Shown here in pieces: positions 12,661-22,591 of a DNA stretch of 64,000 bases; position 1 is the stretch's first letter, and every line of letters starts with the position of its first letter. The DNA is from Centrapalus pauciflorus. Lineage: Eukaryota > Streptophyta > Magnoliopsida > Asterales > Asteraceae. The notes beneath the pieces are model-generated. The model did not search any database and had not been told where the DNA came from. It saw only the letters and a list, made by a program, of their open reading frames with translations. The stretch spans positions 62,001 to 126,000 of the forward strand of contig JAANYP010005961.1 in assembly GCA_020465985.1 (NCBI GenBank), written 5' to 3'. A program made the translations under genes and the position numbers.

Positions 12661-12950
12661 ATGGGTTTCGGTATTGTCAAGATTACCGAAACCTTGGAAA
12701 GGTTTCGGTACCACCAAAAGTTTCTATAGGTTTCAATATTATTCATTATGGGTTTCGGTAGGTTACTATATGTTTCGGTATTAAATGGGTCTCGGTAACT
12801 TATGTAACTTCTCGGTAGTTCCAAGTAATCTCGGTAGTACTACCGAAACCTTTAAGTTTCGGTAGGTTTATATATATGGTTTCTGCAGTTTTAGGTACTT
12901 CTCGGTAGTGGGCTTCGGTATTACCGAAACTCACATGAGTTTCGGTATCA
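12661..12950. repeat. Degenerate array of TTTCGGTA / TACCGAAA motifs
   Basis: The motif gg(t/c)ttcggta, or its reverse complement taccgaaacc, occurs more than a dozen times in 290 bp of the solo LTR, often as facing pairs (for example taccgaaac then gtttcggta). The array sits downstream of the presumed LTR transcription start. Confidence 0.75.
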
Positions 12951-13148
12951 TCCTCATGCAAACTTACACACACAAGACACACACACAGTATCATTTTTCT
13001 TTGTATTTTCTTAATAAATATGCAAATTTAACACTAAATAATAGGTTATATATGTTCGGTTTTACATGTTCTACAAGGTTAAAACATCAATTTGACATTT
13101 TGCTAGAACCTTGGTTCGGTTTTGGCCATCAAGGCCGTAACCCGCAAA

Positions 13149-13382
13149 ACACATACGTTAGAGTTTATAAGCTTGAAATTACCTCAAGAAACTTGTAGAT
13201 TGTTGCTTTGATGCTTGGTTACAAATTTCTTGACTTCAAAACTTGAAATTTGTTTCAAAATATCTTGATGACACGAAGAAGAAGAAGGAGCGTGACTTAT
13301 GAAAGAGAAGGGAGGGTTTTGTTGAGTTTTGATGGAAATGAGTATAATGCTTTCTTTTGAGGTTTATATTTATTTGAGAGTT
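13149..13382 (-). repeat. 234-bp direct repeat, source copy (LTR promoter and leader)
   Basis: Identical by eye to 14294-14527. This copy lies inside the solo LTR and covers the TATA-like box, the CT-rich leader and the donor-like site on the minus strand. Confidence 0.9.
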
Positions 13383-13579
13383 TCATTTTTTTACATATTT
13401 GCCACAAATTTACTTTTGTTCCTCTTTGTTTGAAATTGATGTTTTAATATAATTCTTAATATATAATTTACTTTTAAGTAATTTTAATTACTAAATTGCA
13501 CTATTTAGCAATTAATTTCATTAAATTTGCAAATTATATCATAAAACGCGTAAATTAGAAAGCGAGGTGTTATAGAATC

Positions 13580-14293
13580 TCTAATTGAAAGTTCATTTGG
13601 GAAACCAATAGATTTAGAATTAAATAAGAATGAAGATGCAGAAATAATGTAGACATGTCACATACATGATCAGCAAGGCTATAGACAATCAATAGCTCTT
13701 GCTCAACTAACAGCGAGTCAATTACGAGTTTTCTAATTCAATCCCGAGTATCTTGTGAGTTCTCGTTTCATTTTACACTCCTACAAATGTACAAAGGTAC
13801 CAAACAACCAACTTTTATCCTGGGTTGATTAAAATGCAGTGTACGCGTGCAATGCCCTTTCTAAGTATGATATTCTGAATGGAATACTTACGTCTTTCGG
13901 AATAAAGCTACAACAAAAGAAAAGTAGTTGGAAGGGAGAGAAATCCTTCTAATATGTATTAATCGGAGCAAGTTTGGAATGAGCTGCTGCCTAGGTATGA
14001 CACGTCGGGATTGAGAAAGTTACGTACAGTTCATAATTGCATAAAAGGAGTCAAAGATATAACTTCAAAGAACAATGTAGAAATTAGCATCTGTATATTT
14101 GGACTTCTAGAACTATTTAGCAAAAAAAAAAAAACAACAACAACAGCTTAAAAACATGAAAATCGTCAGACAGACACATACTTCAGCAAAATCCCTGATA
14201 ATTCTTCGTAATTTGCAACCAAAATTCTTCGTAATTTGCCAAATTCTACTCCAAAATTGTATGTAAAAATCAAATGGAAGTAATCAATAAATT
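13580..14293. other. Non-coding, nothing recognised
   Basis: AT-rich DNA between the solo LTR and the 234-bp copy. It includes a poly-A followed by CAA repeats near 14120. No gene or repeat boundary was recognised. Confidence 0.5.
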
Positions 14294-14527
14294 ACACATA
14301 CGTTAGAGTTTATAAGCTTGAAATTACCTCAAGAAACTTGTAGATTGTTGCTTTGATGCTTGGTTACAAATTTCTTGACTTCAAAACTTGAAATTTGTTT
14401 CAAAATATCTTGATGACACGAAGAAGAAGAAGGAGCGTGACTTATGAAAGAGAAGGGAGGGTTTTGTTGAGTTTTGATGGAAATGAGTATAATGCTTTCT
14501 TTTGAGGTTTATATTTATTTGAGAGTT
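14294..14527 (-). repeat. 234-bp direct repeat, relocated LTR promoter copy
   Basis: A copy of 13149-13382 with no difference seen. It begins at acacatacgttag and stops at ttgagagtt with no terminal repeats of its own. It carries the LTR TATA-like box and leader in minus orientation, outside any LTR. Confidence 0.9.
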
Positions 14528-14683
14528 CCATAAATTACCTTTGAAATCAAGTCTAAAGGTTAAAAGTGGTGTACTTCTATCTGAACTTTGAAATTATGTC
14601 TTTCTACATCTAATAAATATAATTAAAATATTAAATCAAGTCTAAAGGTTAAGTGGTGTATTAAATCATTTAATTAAGGGTTA

Positions 14684-15078
14684 ATATTGAAAAAAAATCT
14701 CACGGAGTTTCATACAATTATCGATTAAGTCATTGAATTTTTTTTTGAGTATTTAAGTCCCTAAACAAAGTTTCTTTTATTCAAAACTATATATTTTTAA
14801 CCTAATAAAATATTAAATCATTTATTTTTTTCAAGTATTTAAACGTTGCTCCTTCCCAATAAAAGTAGGTAACATGTCATTTCAATTTGGTAACGTAAAG
14901 TACCGTTACTTTACGTTAACAATCATTTTTTGTAACGTAAGGGATTAAAATATTAATAAATAGTATCAATCGCGTAAATGTGGTAACGTAAAGTGTGAGT
15001 ATTTTGGTTAGATGAATATTTTATGGGTAAAACTTGATAATGGGTGGGTTTTATAGCTATTTTAGTAATTAACCCTTT
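14684..15078. mobile_element. Fragments of two foldback MITEs
   Basis: 14684-14840 (gggttaatattg, aagtccctaaac, aaaactatatatttttaacc) resembles one arm of the foldback at 60687-61065. 14848-15078 (ggtaacgtaaagtacc, tgtaacgtaa, taacgtaaagtgtgagtat, gctattttagtaattaaccc) resembles the right half of the Mutator-like MITE at 60111-60604. Both are half copies with no target duplication seen. Confidence 0.6.
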
Positions 15079-15207
15079 ATTTTAAGATTAATTAATAGAC
15101 GACGAAGATAGAAAATTAATTAAATACCAAATTTTAGTTCAACAATCAATCTATAATCTATGTCTATGTTTATATTTATATCTATACTTTATAAATACTA
15201 ATATATA

Positions 15208-15210
<3 letters not shown>

Positions 15211-15279
<69 letters not shown>
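15211..15279. repeat. (TA)n microsatellite
   Basis: About 69 bp of pure TA abutting family A at 15280. Confidence 0.97.
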
Positions 15280-15282
<3 letters not shown>

Positions 15283-15508
15283 GTGGGTTCAATGGAGAAC
15301 CTTATGCATCGAAGAACCTTGGAGAACCACAATGCATCGCTAGAAAAACTGAAATGCATCACGTAGAAATTGATGCATCACGCGGGAATTTGATGCATCA
15401 CGTGGAAATAATGTAGAAATCGATGCATCACGCGAGAGTTTGATGCATCACATGGAAATAATGATGCATTACAGGGGAATTGTGATGCATTTGTGGTGGT
15501 GCATGAAG
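15280..15508 (+). mobile_element. Family A short element, right end missing
   Basis: Begins gggtgggttcaatggagaac at the end of a (TA)n run and contains degenerate ~20-bp repeats of gatgcatcacgcgggaattt. The expected right terminus (ggttctccattgaaccc) is absent. Instead, after gtggtggtgcatgaaggt it runs directly into family B. Confidence 0.75.
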
Positions 15509-15855
15509 GTAAGCGCACCAGAAGGTAACACCTTTAAAAAAACTTTATTAAAATTTTTTTTCATAAACATGTTTTAATTAACATTATAAAGATTATAAGT
15601 AAATTTCACATGCGTTCACATCTCCTAGCTCCTAACAAATGATGTGAACACACGCTTATATAATTTTGAATATATGTGAACGCACACTTATGTGATGCGT
15701 GATTTCATTCACTTAGAGTGTTCGGATTTGCGTGAAATTCATATATCATCTGTGTAATGTTAATTAGAACATGTTCATGAAAAAAATTCAAAAAAAATAA
15801 TTTTCAGAGTGATACCTTCTGGTGCGCTGCGTTAGAGGTGGTACTCATTTGAACC

Positions 15856-15860
<5 letters not shown>
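15509..15860 (+). mobile_element. Family B short element, left end missing
   Basis: Enters within the left terminus (agcgcaccagaaggtaacac) and ends normally with ttctggtgcgctgcgtt, aggtggtactcatttgaacc, taaatct. Family B normally opens ggttcaagtgagtaccacc. The loss of both facing ends implies a deletion that removed the A right end, the intervening microsatellite and the B left end. Confidence 0.75.

Positions 15861-15892
<32 letters not shown>
15861..15892. repeat. (CT)n microsatellite between elements B and C
   Basis: About 32 bp of CT, in the place where other copies have (TA)n. Confidence 0.95.
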
Positions 15893-15895
<3 letters not shown>

Positions 15896-16170
15896 GTTCC
15901 GGTAAGAACACTCGTTACCGTGAGAACCCTTCAATTCCGTGAGAACGTGATAACCCTCCAAAATGCACAAATTTATACATCAAATGCACAAATTTAAAAA
16001 GTAAATTTATAATTTAAAATCATTATTGGTTATCAATATTAATAAAGATCATAATCTAACATTAAAATTATCTTTGAAATTTAAATTTATCAAGTTTTAG
16101 ACTAAATGCACAAATTAAAACATTAAATGCACAAATTTTATATGTTGACTTCTCATTTAATTAGATATGC
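15893..16170 (+). mobile_element. Family C short element, right end unclear
   Basis: Begins gggttccggtaagaacac, then cgttaccgtgagaaccc and several copies of aaatgcacaaattt. The same features open the C copy at 47625. The right terminus seen at 48030 (ttctcatgtgaacccaatc) is not found here, so the end given is approximate. Confidence 0.6.
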
Positions 16171-17026
16171 ATCGTCATCTTATTTTGCCTTACTAAAATG
16201 CAATTTAAATTTCAAATAAAAGAATCCAAATCTATTCAAATTAAATCTAAGTGATTTAATATTTATTTAACTAAAATCAAATATATTCTAATCTTTAATA
16301 ATTATATTATATACTTATAAATATTTATATCTTTAAATAAAAGTTTTTTAATACCAACTCATGTAATACATGTATATTAACCTGGTATATAACAATGGAG
16401 ATCACAAATTGCATCACATCATCACGTTTCACCAGAAAAATAAATACAAATTATTGTTTTTAAATTAAAATAAAATAAAGATAAATGTAACTTATTGTTT
16501 CAAATATCTATAAACATTAATAAGTAATTAACTCTATTCACTGTATACATTATCCAATAATTTTATTTGTCATCATTATTTATTTGACATTTTTTTTAAC
16601 TAATCTAAATTTAAACTTACAAAATCTTAAATTATATAATCTATCTATAAACTTTAAATAATATTTATAAAATTTAAATCTTAAATTATATCAACTAAGT
16701 ACATGATAAAAACTTAAACTAAAATATTAAAATAAGTAAGATTGTATTTGAAATAAAAAATGAATATTAATAAAAGAAACTTAAAAAATAAATAAGATAA
16801 AAGACTGATAAATATGTGTTGGTTTATCTTTTACTTTAAAAATAATAAATTATATTTATTATTTCTAGTTAATACGTGTTGTGTTTATATTTCAATTTAA
16901 AAAATAATAAATGTATTTCTATGATATATAATTGTATTTAATAGCATTTTTTATATTTATTAATAATTATAAAATTTAATGTAAGTATAAATATATTTTA
17001 TGTAATTAATTATTTACAGAAAATTA
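16171..17026. other. AT-rich non-coding DNA
   Basis: Very AT-rich sequence with no recognised gene. It may include decayed transposon sequence. Confidence 0.5.
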
Positions 17027-17332
17027 GGTTTATTATGAAAAAAAACCAACATGTTTTCACGTTTTTTATGTTTTCATCCCTCCATGTTATTTTTTTCCAT
17101 TAAAAACCTTAAGTTATTCTTTTTTTATTGGTTTAGTGAAATTTTGGACATTAGACCCGGTTATAATTTGTGAACTGGGTTTTAAAAACCTGAAAAACCG
17201 GGTTGCAATGTCCAAGTTTCACAAAACCAATAAGAAAAGAATAACTTGAAGTTTTTTATGGAAAAAAATAATATGAAGGGACGAAAACGCAAAAACGTGA
17301 AAACATGCTGGTTTTTTGCATAATAAATTCCC
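17027..17332. mobile_element. Foldback MITE, family M1 copy 2 (~306 bp)
   Basis: Inverted arms with the same internal landmarks as 7495-7771: aacatgttttcacg, gttttcatccctcc, gacccggtta ... aaccgggttgc, agggacgaaaacgc, cgtgaaaacatg. Ends are GGTTTATTATGAAAAA and its inverse. The target duplication is imperfect (agaaaatta against aaaaaatta). Confidence 0.7.
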
Positions 17333-17579
17333 TAAAAAATTATCCACATAATACGTGAGTTTATACAGTAGTATAACAATAATACATTCATCGTTGAATT
17401 CATATTAAAATTTTCAATGAAATAAAGTTTATTTTCTAAAACTCTAATGTTGTTAGTAACAAAAACCATTTAAAATTATATTTATGGTTATTTTATTATA
17501 CCCCCCGTGGCGTGGGTTTTTTTGTTTTGAAATTGGGGGAATTTGGAAAGGGAAAATAAAACAAAAGGGGGGCACTCTT

Positions 17580-18140
17580 CCTCACAAATTCCATATTCTT
17601 CTGCAACGCTAAATGACACCAAATTGGTAACGACAAAACCAGCTCTCACGCCATTTGTCTACTCTCTATCCATCTTTATTCACAATCACACCCTTCTCTT
17701 TTGAGCTTCGATTTTGAACTAACAAGACAAAACGCCTGATTCATTTGTCAATAAAACCCCACCTGCTCCTCACTCCCTTCAAAACAAAAACCCACCAAAC
17801 TCTCTGGTTAAATTCAATTGGGTTGTTGATGAATTTGGATACCCATTGAAGGAATTGACGTGGGTTTTAGATGAATTTGGAAACCCTTCAAGGAATTTCT
17901 GTGTTCTGGATTTCTTCACGATAATTGTTCGTCTGGTACTGTTCTTTTCGTTGTTTTGATCCATTTTTTAGTATCTGTTTTATCATGAACAACTTGGCAC
18001 ATCAAATCTGAATCTACATTTCTACCCCAGGATAGGATAGACGGAGGATCTTTTTTATTTTTATTGTCTGGAGTTCAATTTTGTATTATTGTAGTTTGAT
18101 TTTTTCTTTAAGACAAATCGTCGAACACCTAGAAGGCCCA
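17580..18140 (+). promoter_or_regulatory. Probable 5' leader of the SCL3-like gene
   Basis: Mixed-composition DNA after an AT-rich promoter-like stretch. A pyrimidine-rich tract ending tttttctttaag/acaaatcg (to about 18113) is a plausible 3' splice site of a leader intron, with gtactgttc near 17935 a possible donor. Neither is proven. The antisense ORF at 17779-17964 is taken as chance. Confidence 0.35.
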
Positions 18141-19484
18141 ATGTTTCAAGATGATGGCTCATCATCTGTGACTTCAACAACACTTCAAATCTTTCCGACG
18201 ATGTCTCCTTCACCAACGCCATACCCATGGCTCAAAGAACTTAAATCAGAGGAAAGGGGTTTGTGTTTGATTCATCTACTTCTCACATGTGCAACCCATG
18301 TAACCTCAGGAAACTTTGATCATGCAAATCTTGCCCTTGATCAAATCTCTCACCTCGCTTCCCCTGAAGGCGACACGATGCAGCGAATCGCTTCGTATTT
18401 CGCGGAAGCCCTCGCTGATCGAATTCTCAAATCATGGTCTGGTCTCTACAAGGCGCTTAATTCGAATAAGATAACATCGGGTGGTAATGAGAACATTCCT
18501 TTGAAAAAAATGTTCTTTGAGTGTTTTCCGTTTATGAAAATGGCGTTTGTTATGGCGAACCAGACGATAATCGAAACCATGGAAAGCGAGAAAATGGTTC
18601 ATATAGTTGATCTCAACGCAGTTGAACCTACTCAGTGGTGTGCGCTCCTCCATGAGTTGAGCGCACGCCCTGGAGGCCCTCCGCATTTGAGAATCACCGG
18701 CATTCATCAACAAAAGAAAGTGTTGGAAAATATGGCGAATGTATTAACGAAAGAAGCCGAGAAGTTAGATATCCCGTTTCAATTCAATCCAATCATGACC
18801 AATATAGAGGATCTCGATGTCGAGAGACTGAACGTGAAAACAGGGGAGGCTTTAGCAATTAGCTCGGTTCTTCAACTGCATTCGTTGTTAACAACAAAAG
18901 ACGATAAAATCATCCAAAATAAACCGTCACCAACTTCCAAGAACTCATACGGGATTCATTTCCCCGAGAAAGAAGATTCAGCCTCGTCTTCACCTCTATC
19001 TAGCGCCATCGTATCAACGAAAATTGACGGATTTCTCAACGCGTTATGGGGTTTATCTCCTAAAATAATGATCATAGCCGAGCAAGAGTCCAATCATAAC
19101 AGATCGACTCTAATGGAGAGGCTATCGGAATCTTTATACTTCTACGCAGCATTGTTTGATTGTTTGGAATCTACATTGCCAAGAACATCAACAGAAAGAC
19201 TGAAAGTAGAGAAGATGTTCGGGGAAGAGATCAAGAACATAATAGCATGTGAAGGGAATGAAAGAAAGGAAAGACACGAAAGGCTCGATAAGTGGATCCA
19301 AAGGCTTAGGTTAGCCGGATTCGGGAACGTGCGTTTGAGCTATTACGGAATGTTATTGGCTCAACGTTTGCTACAAGGGAATGCTTGCAATGGCTATAGG
19401 ATCAAAGAAGAGAATGGGTGCGCGGTCATGTGTTGGCAAGACCGACCCCTTTTCTCGATTTCTGCTTGGAAGTCTAGACGATAA
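18141..19484 (+). CDS. SCL3: GRAS transcription regulator, SCARECROW-like 3 type
   Basis: A 447-aa GRAS protein in one exon. The start is the ATG at 18141 (MFQDDGSSSV): the longer frame from 18081 opens with TTG and is leader. A short Ser/Thr/Pro N-terminus, without a DELLA region, leads into the first leucine heptad region (about 40-100, CLIHLLLTCATHV, SPEGDTMQRIASYFAEALADRI). The VHIID motif appears as VHIVD at 153-157, followed by GPPHLRITG. A second leucine-rich region, a PFYRE-type part (ESLYFYAALFDCLE) and a SAW region ending WQDRPLFSISAW follow. The order and wording match Arabidopsis SCL3, a nuclear co-regulator that attenuates DELLA repressors and promotes gibberellin signalling and root endodermis patterning. 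The function is inferred by family. No lesions seen; a Tourist-like MITE lies 340 bp downstream. Confidence 0.92.
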   Translation: MFQDDGSSSVTSTTLQIFPTMSPSPTPYPWLKELKSEERGLCLIHLLLTCATHVTSGNFDHANLALDQISHLASPEGDTMQRIASYFAEALADRILKSWSGLYKALNSNKITSGGNENIPLKKMFFECFPFMKMAFVMANQTIIETMESEKMVHIVDLNAVEPTQWCALLHELSARPGGPPHLRITGIHQQKKVLENMANVLTKEAEKLDIPFQFNPIMTNIEDLDVERLNVKTGEALAISSVLQLHSLLTTKDDKIIQNKPSPTSKNSYGIHFPEKEDSASSSPLSSAIVSTKIDGFLNALWGLSPKIMIIAEQESNHNRSTLMERLSESLYFYAALFDCLESTLPRTSTERLKVEKMFGEEIKNIIACEGNERKERHERLDKWIQRLRLAGFGNVRLSYYGMLLAQRLLQGNACNGYRIKEENGCAVMCWQDRPLFSISAWKSRR

Positions 19485-19822
19485 AAGAAGTTTTCGGGTT
19501 TGCATCACGCCGTTGGTTCCACCCGATTAGTTTTTACGATGGTTAATTCCTGTGTTGTGCGCTTTGTATCGTGTTTTTGTGTATGCCTGCTTGCATCAGT
19601 AATAACGTTATATTGATGCTCAGTTTTTGTTCTCGTATGCACATTTTACTTGGATTTGGCCGATGTTTAAAGAATTGGACCGCTCATAGCCAGAAACGCT
19701 TACGGCCATGATTGGACTTGGTCCAGAACCTAGTTTCGTGCCCAGCCCAAAACCGGTCTCTACCTGGTTATAATTTTTTTTTAAAGTAAATATATATATA
19801 TATATTGAACGCACAACACTTA

Positions 19823-20138
19823 GGGGGCGTTTGGTTCATGGATTTTCTGGGATTTTCCGGGATTTGCATTTAAAATCCTGTGTTTGGTTCGCAGATTTCA
19901 GTAAGGATTTAAAATCTCAGGATTTCTTAAATCTCTCCATTCTTTGTTATTTAAAATCCCAGCCTCCTCCTTAGGATTTTAAATCCCAGTTACCATGCAT
20001 TTTTCAGATTAACAATTTTTTTCTACAAGATAATGCAAATTATTTGACAAAATCCTGACAAATGCAAATCCTGCGTAATGTAAATCCTTTGACAAAATGC
20101 AAATCCCAGAGAAAAAATTCTGTGAACCAAACGCCCCC
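19823..20138. mobile_element. Tourist/PIF-Harbinger-like MITE, copy 1 (316 bp)
   Basis: Terminal inverted repeats GGGGGCGTTTGGTTC / GAACCAAACGCCCCC, with TTA directly repeated on both sides (19820-19822, 20139-20141). The 3-bp TTA duplication is the hallmark of PIF/Harbinger (Tourist) elements. A second copy is at 41417-41667. Confidence 0.88.
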
Positions 20139-20141
20139 TTA

Positions 20142-20624
20142 AGCTAGGGCCTATTACCGGTTTTTGGCTCGGCCCGTTTAGTGCCGGTCCTTCTAGGCTT
20201 GGTCTCGGTTTTGTAAAATTTAATTTGTTGATTTTACGACCAAATCAAATAAAGTTATAATGATAATGTCTCTAATACATCGATTAGAGTTTTTTACGAA
20301 TGGACCGTTTTCGAGGTTTTTTTTTTTTGGCCCGGACCGATCCAACTAATCATCCTTGTAATAAATTGAATAATTTATTTTGTTGGGGGGAGTATTGAGT
20401 ATTGAAGAATGAAATTATGAGTTTTCGTTTTTGCAAATTTAAATTCAACCACCCTAACTCAAATAATTCTTTTTATGCACAAGGTACACGTTTTTTACGC
20501 TGTAAAAAACTACACAAAAAGGAATTGAAGTGTGTCTTTTTTCAATATAAAGTGTAACTAAATTTTTTAAATATTAGGTGAAGATATTCAATGTGATACC
20601 GTGTTATGCAAAGAATTACCAATG
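20142..20624. other. Non-coding DNA left of the young LTR element
   Basis: No gene seen. Just before the LTR element, gtgatacc and gtgatat occur about 36 bp apart (near 20592 and 20623), and gataccg recurs just after it (28039), so the element lies in a short local repeat. Confidence 0.5.
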
Positions 20625-21684
20625 TGATATGTAACACCCTCAAACTAATCCACAATGCCACATAAATACCACATCAGCAACGATATAATATAATAATCTC
20701 TACGTTATTCCCAATACACACATGCAGCAACCCGATATTTTTAAAACTTTAATTACATAATTAAGTCACGGAAGTCTCTGATCAAACTACATAATATCCG
20801 AATTACAAATAAACATTCCCCAAGAATATTATTACCTCTAACACATGTAACTAACTCCTCGAACGATGTCACAGTAACCCTATTTGGGTACAGCAGGCCT
20901 ACTAGATCTCTGATCACCTGAGACACACCCACAACAACACACACATTGGGTCAGCTAACGCTGGTGAGAATGCAAGGGTTAGTGTACGATTATAAAACTC
21001 AATAAATAAATATCTCGATAATAAAACGTTCAGCGTTCTCTACTGAACAAGTATATGAGATCCCACAAGATAGCTCAATAGGTACTCAACTCGTGTGGAT
21101 AAATCCACGTACCCAAATCCCTAGACCGCACAAAGCAGTCGTCAGGAACTCAAAAGGGAATTGGGAGCGACCCAACCCCTGCCCAGCCGTACGGTTTAGT
21201 ATCTCAACAGCTCAAGTGTCCCAAATCTCATATTAAAACACAGTTCTCAATAAAGCACAATAATACATGCATGATAATATCTCAATAAAAACTCGTAAGA
21301 AAACTCATGATATCTCGTAAAAAGCTCAGTAAAAGATCATGCAAGTATTAATAAATAATCGTACAAGTATCTCAAAAAAACATGCAAACTCACCTGCCCT
21401 GAAGTCTCACTACTTAGTCTCGGTTCCCTGCCCGTCCCCAACCCTATCAACTCGAGACCCTGGAATCACAACACAATTCTCAATATCACAATCACAACCC
21501 AAGAACTCTATATACACGACTCCCCGACAACGTAACAACTCTGTACACAATACTCAGATATCTCGCACAAACCCAGATACCCAACCACTAAACCCACGTA
21601 ACCCGAACACCCAAACACAAGATCCCAATATCACTAACTCATCCCTAAATAAACGCTTAAAATATATTTATTTTTCTGAATTCT

Positions 21685-21952
21685 CACGCGGTCGTGTAAG
21701 ATTTCTTACGCGGTGGCGTAGCAGTCTCCTTACGCGGTGGTGTAGGATTTTTACAAGATGGTGTGACTGCAACCCACGCGGCCGCGTAACAAAACCCACG
21801 CGGGCGCGTAGCAAAAACCCACGCGGCCGCGTAACAAAACCCACGCGGGCGCGTAGCTCCATCTTTACACCACCCTGTAGCTTTTTACACGGGCTTGTAA
21901 ACAAATACCTACGCTGCCGCGTAGCAAACCCTACGCGGCCGCGTAAACTGTC
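21685..21952. repeat. GC-rich palindromic ~20-24-bp array in 3' LTR
   Basis: About twelve degenerate units based on ACGCGGCCGCGTA, a near-perfect palindrome, separated by short A- or T-rich spacers. Perfect units ACGCGGCCGCGTAAC alternate with ACGCGGGCGCGTAGC near 21776-21856. The array is repeated exactly at 27150-27417. Confidence 0.9.
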
Positions 21953-22295
21953 TGACAGCCATATATGCTCTGTTTTTGACAGCTTCGATTTCATACCTCA
22001 AATCCCGATTTTGGTCCGTTTTCAGCTCTCGAATTTGACCAAAAACTCAATAAAACACATATATAAACTTACTTTAATCATCTCTTACAATTAACAACTC
22101 AAGATTCAAGATTTGGAGCTCAAAACTTACCTCAATCTCAACAAGGAAGATGATGAAGGAGTTGATTGCTTGAATCACAAATTTGAAGGCTCAATTCTTG
22201 CTTACAGATGCTGGAAATCAAATACACACACAACACACACGTAAATCTCTGGATTTGAAACTGAAATAATTAAGCAACCAAGCATCTAGGTGAAG

Positions 22296-22303
22296 CTTAT
22301 ATA
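22296..22303 (-). promoter_or_regulatory. LTR TATA box (3' LTR copy)
   Basis: TATATAAG on the minus strand, followed by a CA- and CT-rich leader and, about 170 bp on, a splice-donor-like GTAAGT. The same site in the 5' LTR is at 27761-27768. Confidence 0.6.
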
Positions 22304-22571
22304 CGTTTTCTCTTTAAACTCGGTCCGATACCCAATATTCGAACCCGCTATCCCAAAATACAAACTTTATATCACCGGGTCTTAATTTAATTAATAATTC
22401 TCAAAATTATAATCTCTTATTAAAACTTAACTCTGTCGCCCGGTTAACCCCAAAAATCTTATCACGTGACACTTCCACGTATATCTCAATAATTGGCCCA
22501 ACTCAATTATAATACTATAATCAACCCAATCGTATAATTCCACGTCCCCGTCCCAAAAGTGGGATGTTACA

Positions 22572-22591
22572 AGTCTCCCCTCCTTATAAAG
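22572..22591 (-). promoter_or_regulatory. Polypurine tract of the young element
   Basis: On the minus strand TATAAGGAGGGGAGACT directly precedes the 3' LTR (TGTAACATCC), the standard place for plus-strand priming. Confidence 0.8.

Larger units (their letters stand above)
11142..13574 (-). mobile_element. Solo LTR of a Gypsy-type element (2,433 bp)
   Basis: Starts TGTCACATCC and ends GAGGTGTTATA, the pattern of plant Gypsy LTRs with a decayed last CA. It is flanked on both sides by GAATC (11137-11141 and 13575-13579), a 5-bp target duplication. No internal region or second LTR is present, so it is a solo LTR left by LTR-LTR recombination. On the minus strand a TATA-like AAATATAAAC (13371-13362) is followed by a CT-rich leader and a splice-donor-like TTGAG/GTAATT near 13180. 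The layout matches the LTR of the element at 20.6-28.0 kb, so it probably runs on the minus strand too. Confidence 0.8.
20630..22571 (-). repeat. 3' LTR of the young element
   Basis: Runs from TGTAACACCC to GGGATGTTACA. On the minus strand it holds a TATA box (TATATAAG, 22303-22296), a leader, a donor-like GAG/GTAAGT near 22130 and an array of palindromic GC-rich motifs. Open frames of 251, 108 and 63 aa occur identically in both LTRs; they match no protein I know and are treated as non-coding. Confidence 0.95.

Noticed and set aside
17779..17964. 61-aa antisense ORF in the SCL3-like leader
   Set aside because: No recognisable features; it overlaps the probable leader of a well-supported gene.
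21668..21994. 108-aa Arg-rich repeat protein on the minus strand (RARVGFVTRPRG units)
   Set aside because: It is the translation of the ACGCGGCCGCGT array. There is no other sign of coding, so it was kept as a repeat only.
21339..22094. 251-aa ORF, repeated identically at 26804-27559
   Set aside because: Both copies lie in the LTRs of one element and are identical because the LTRs are. The frame is on the opposite strand to the element, and its Arg/Gly/Thr repeats come from the GC-rich palindromic array.
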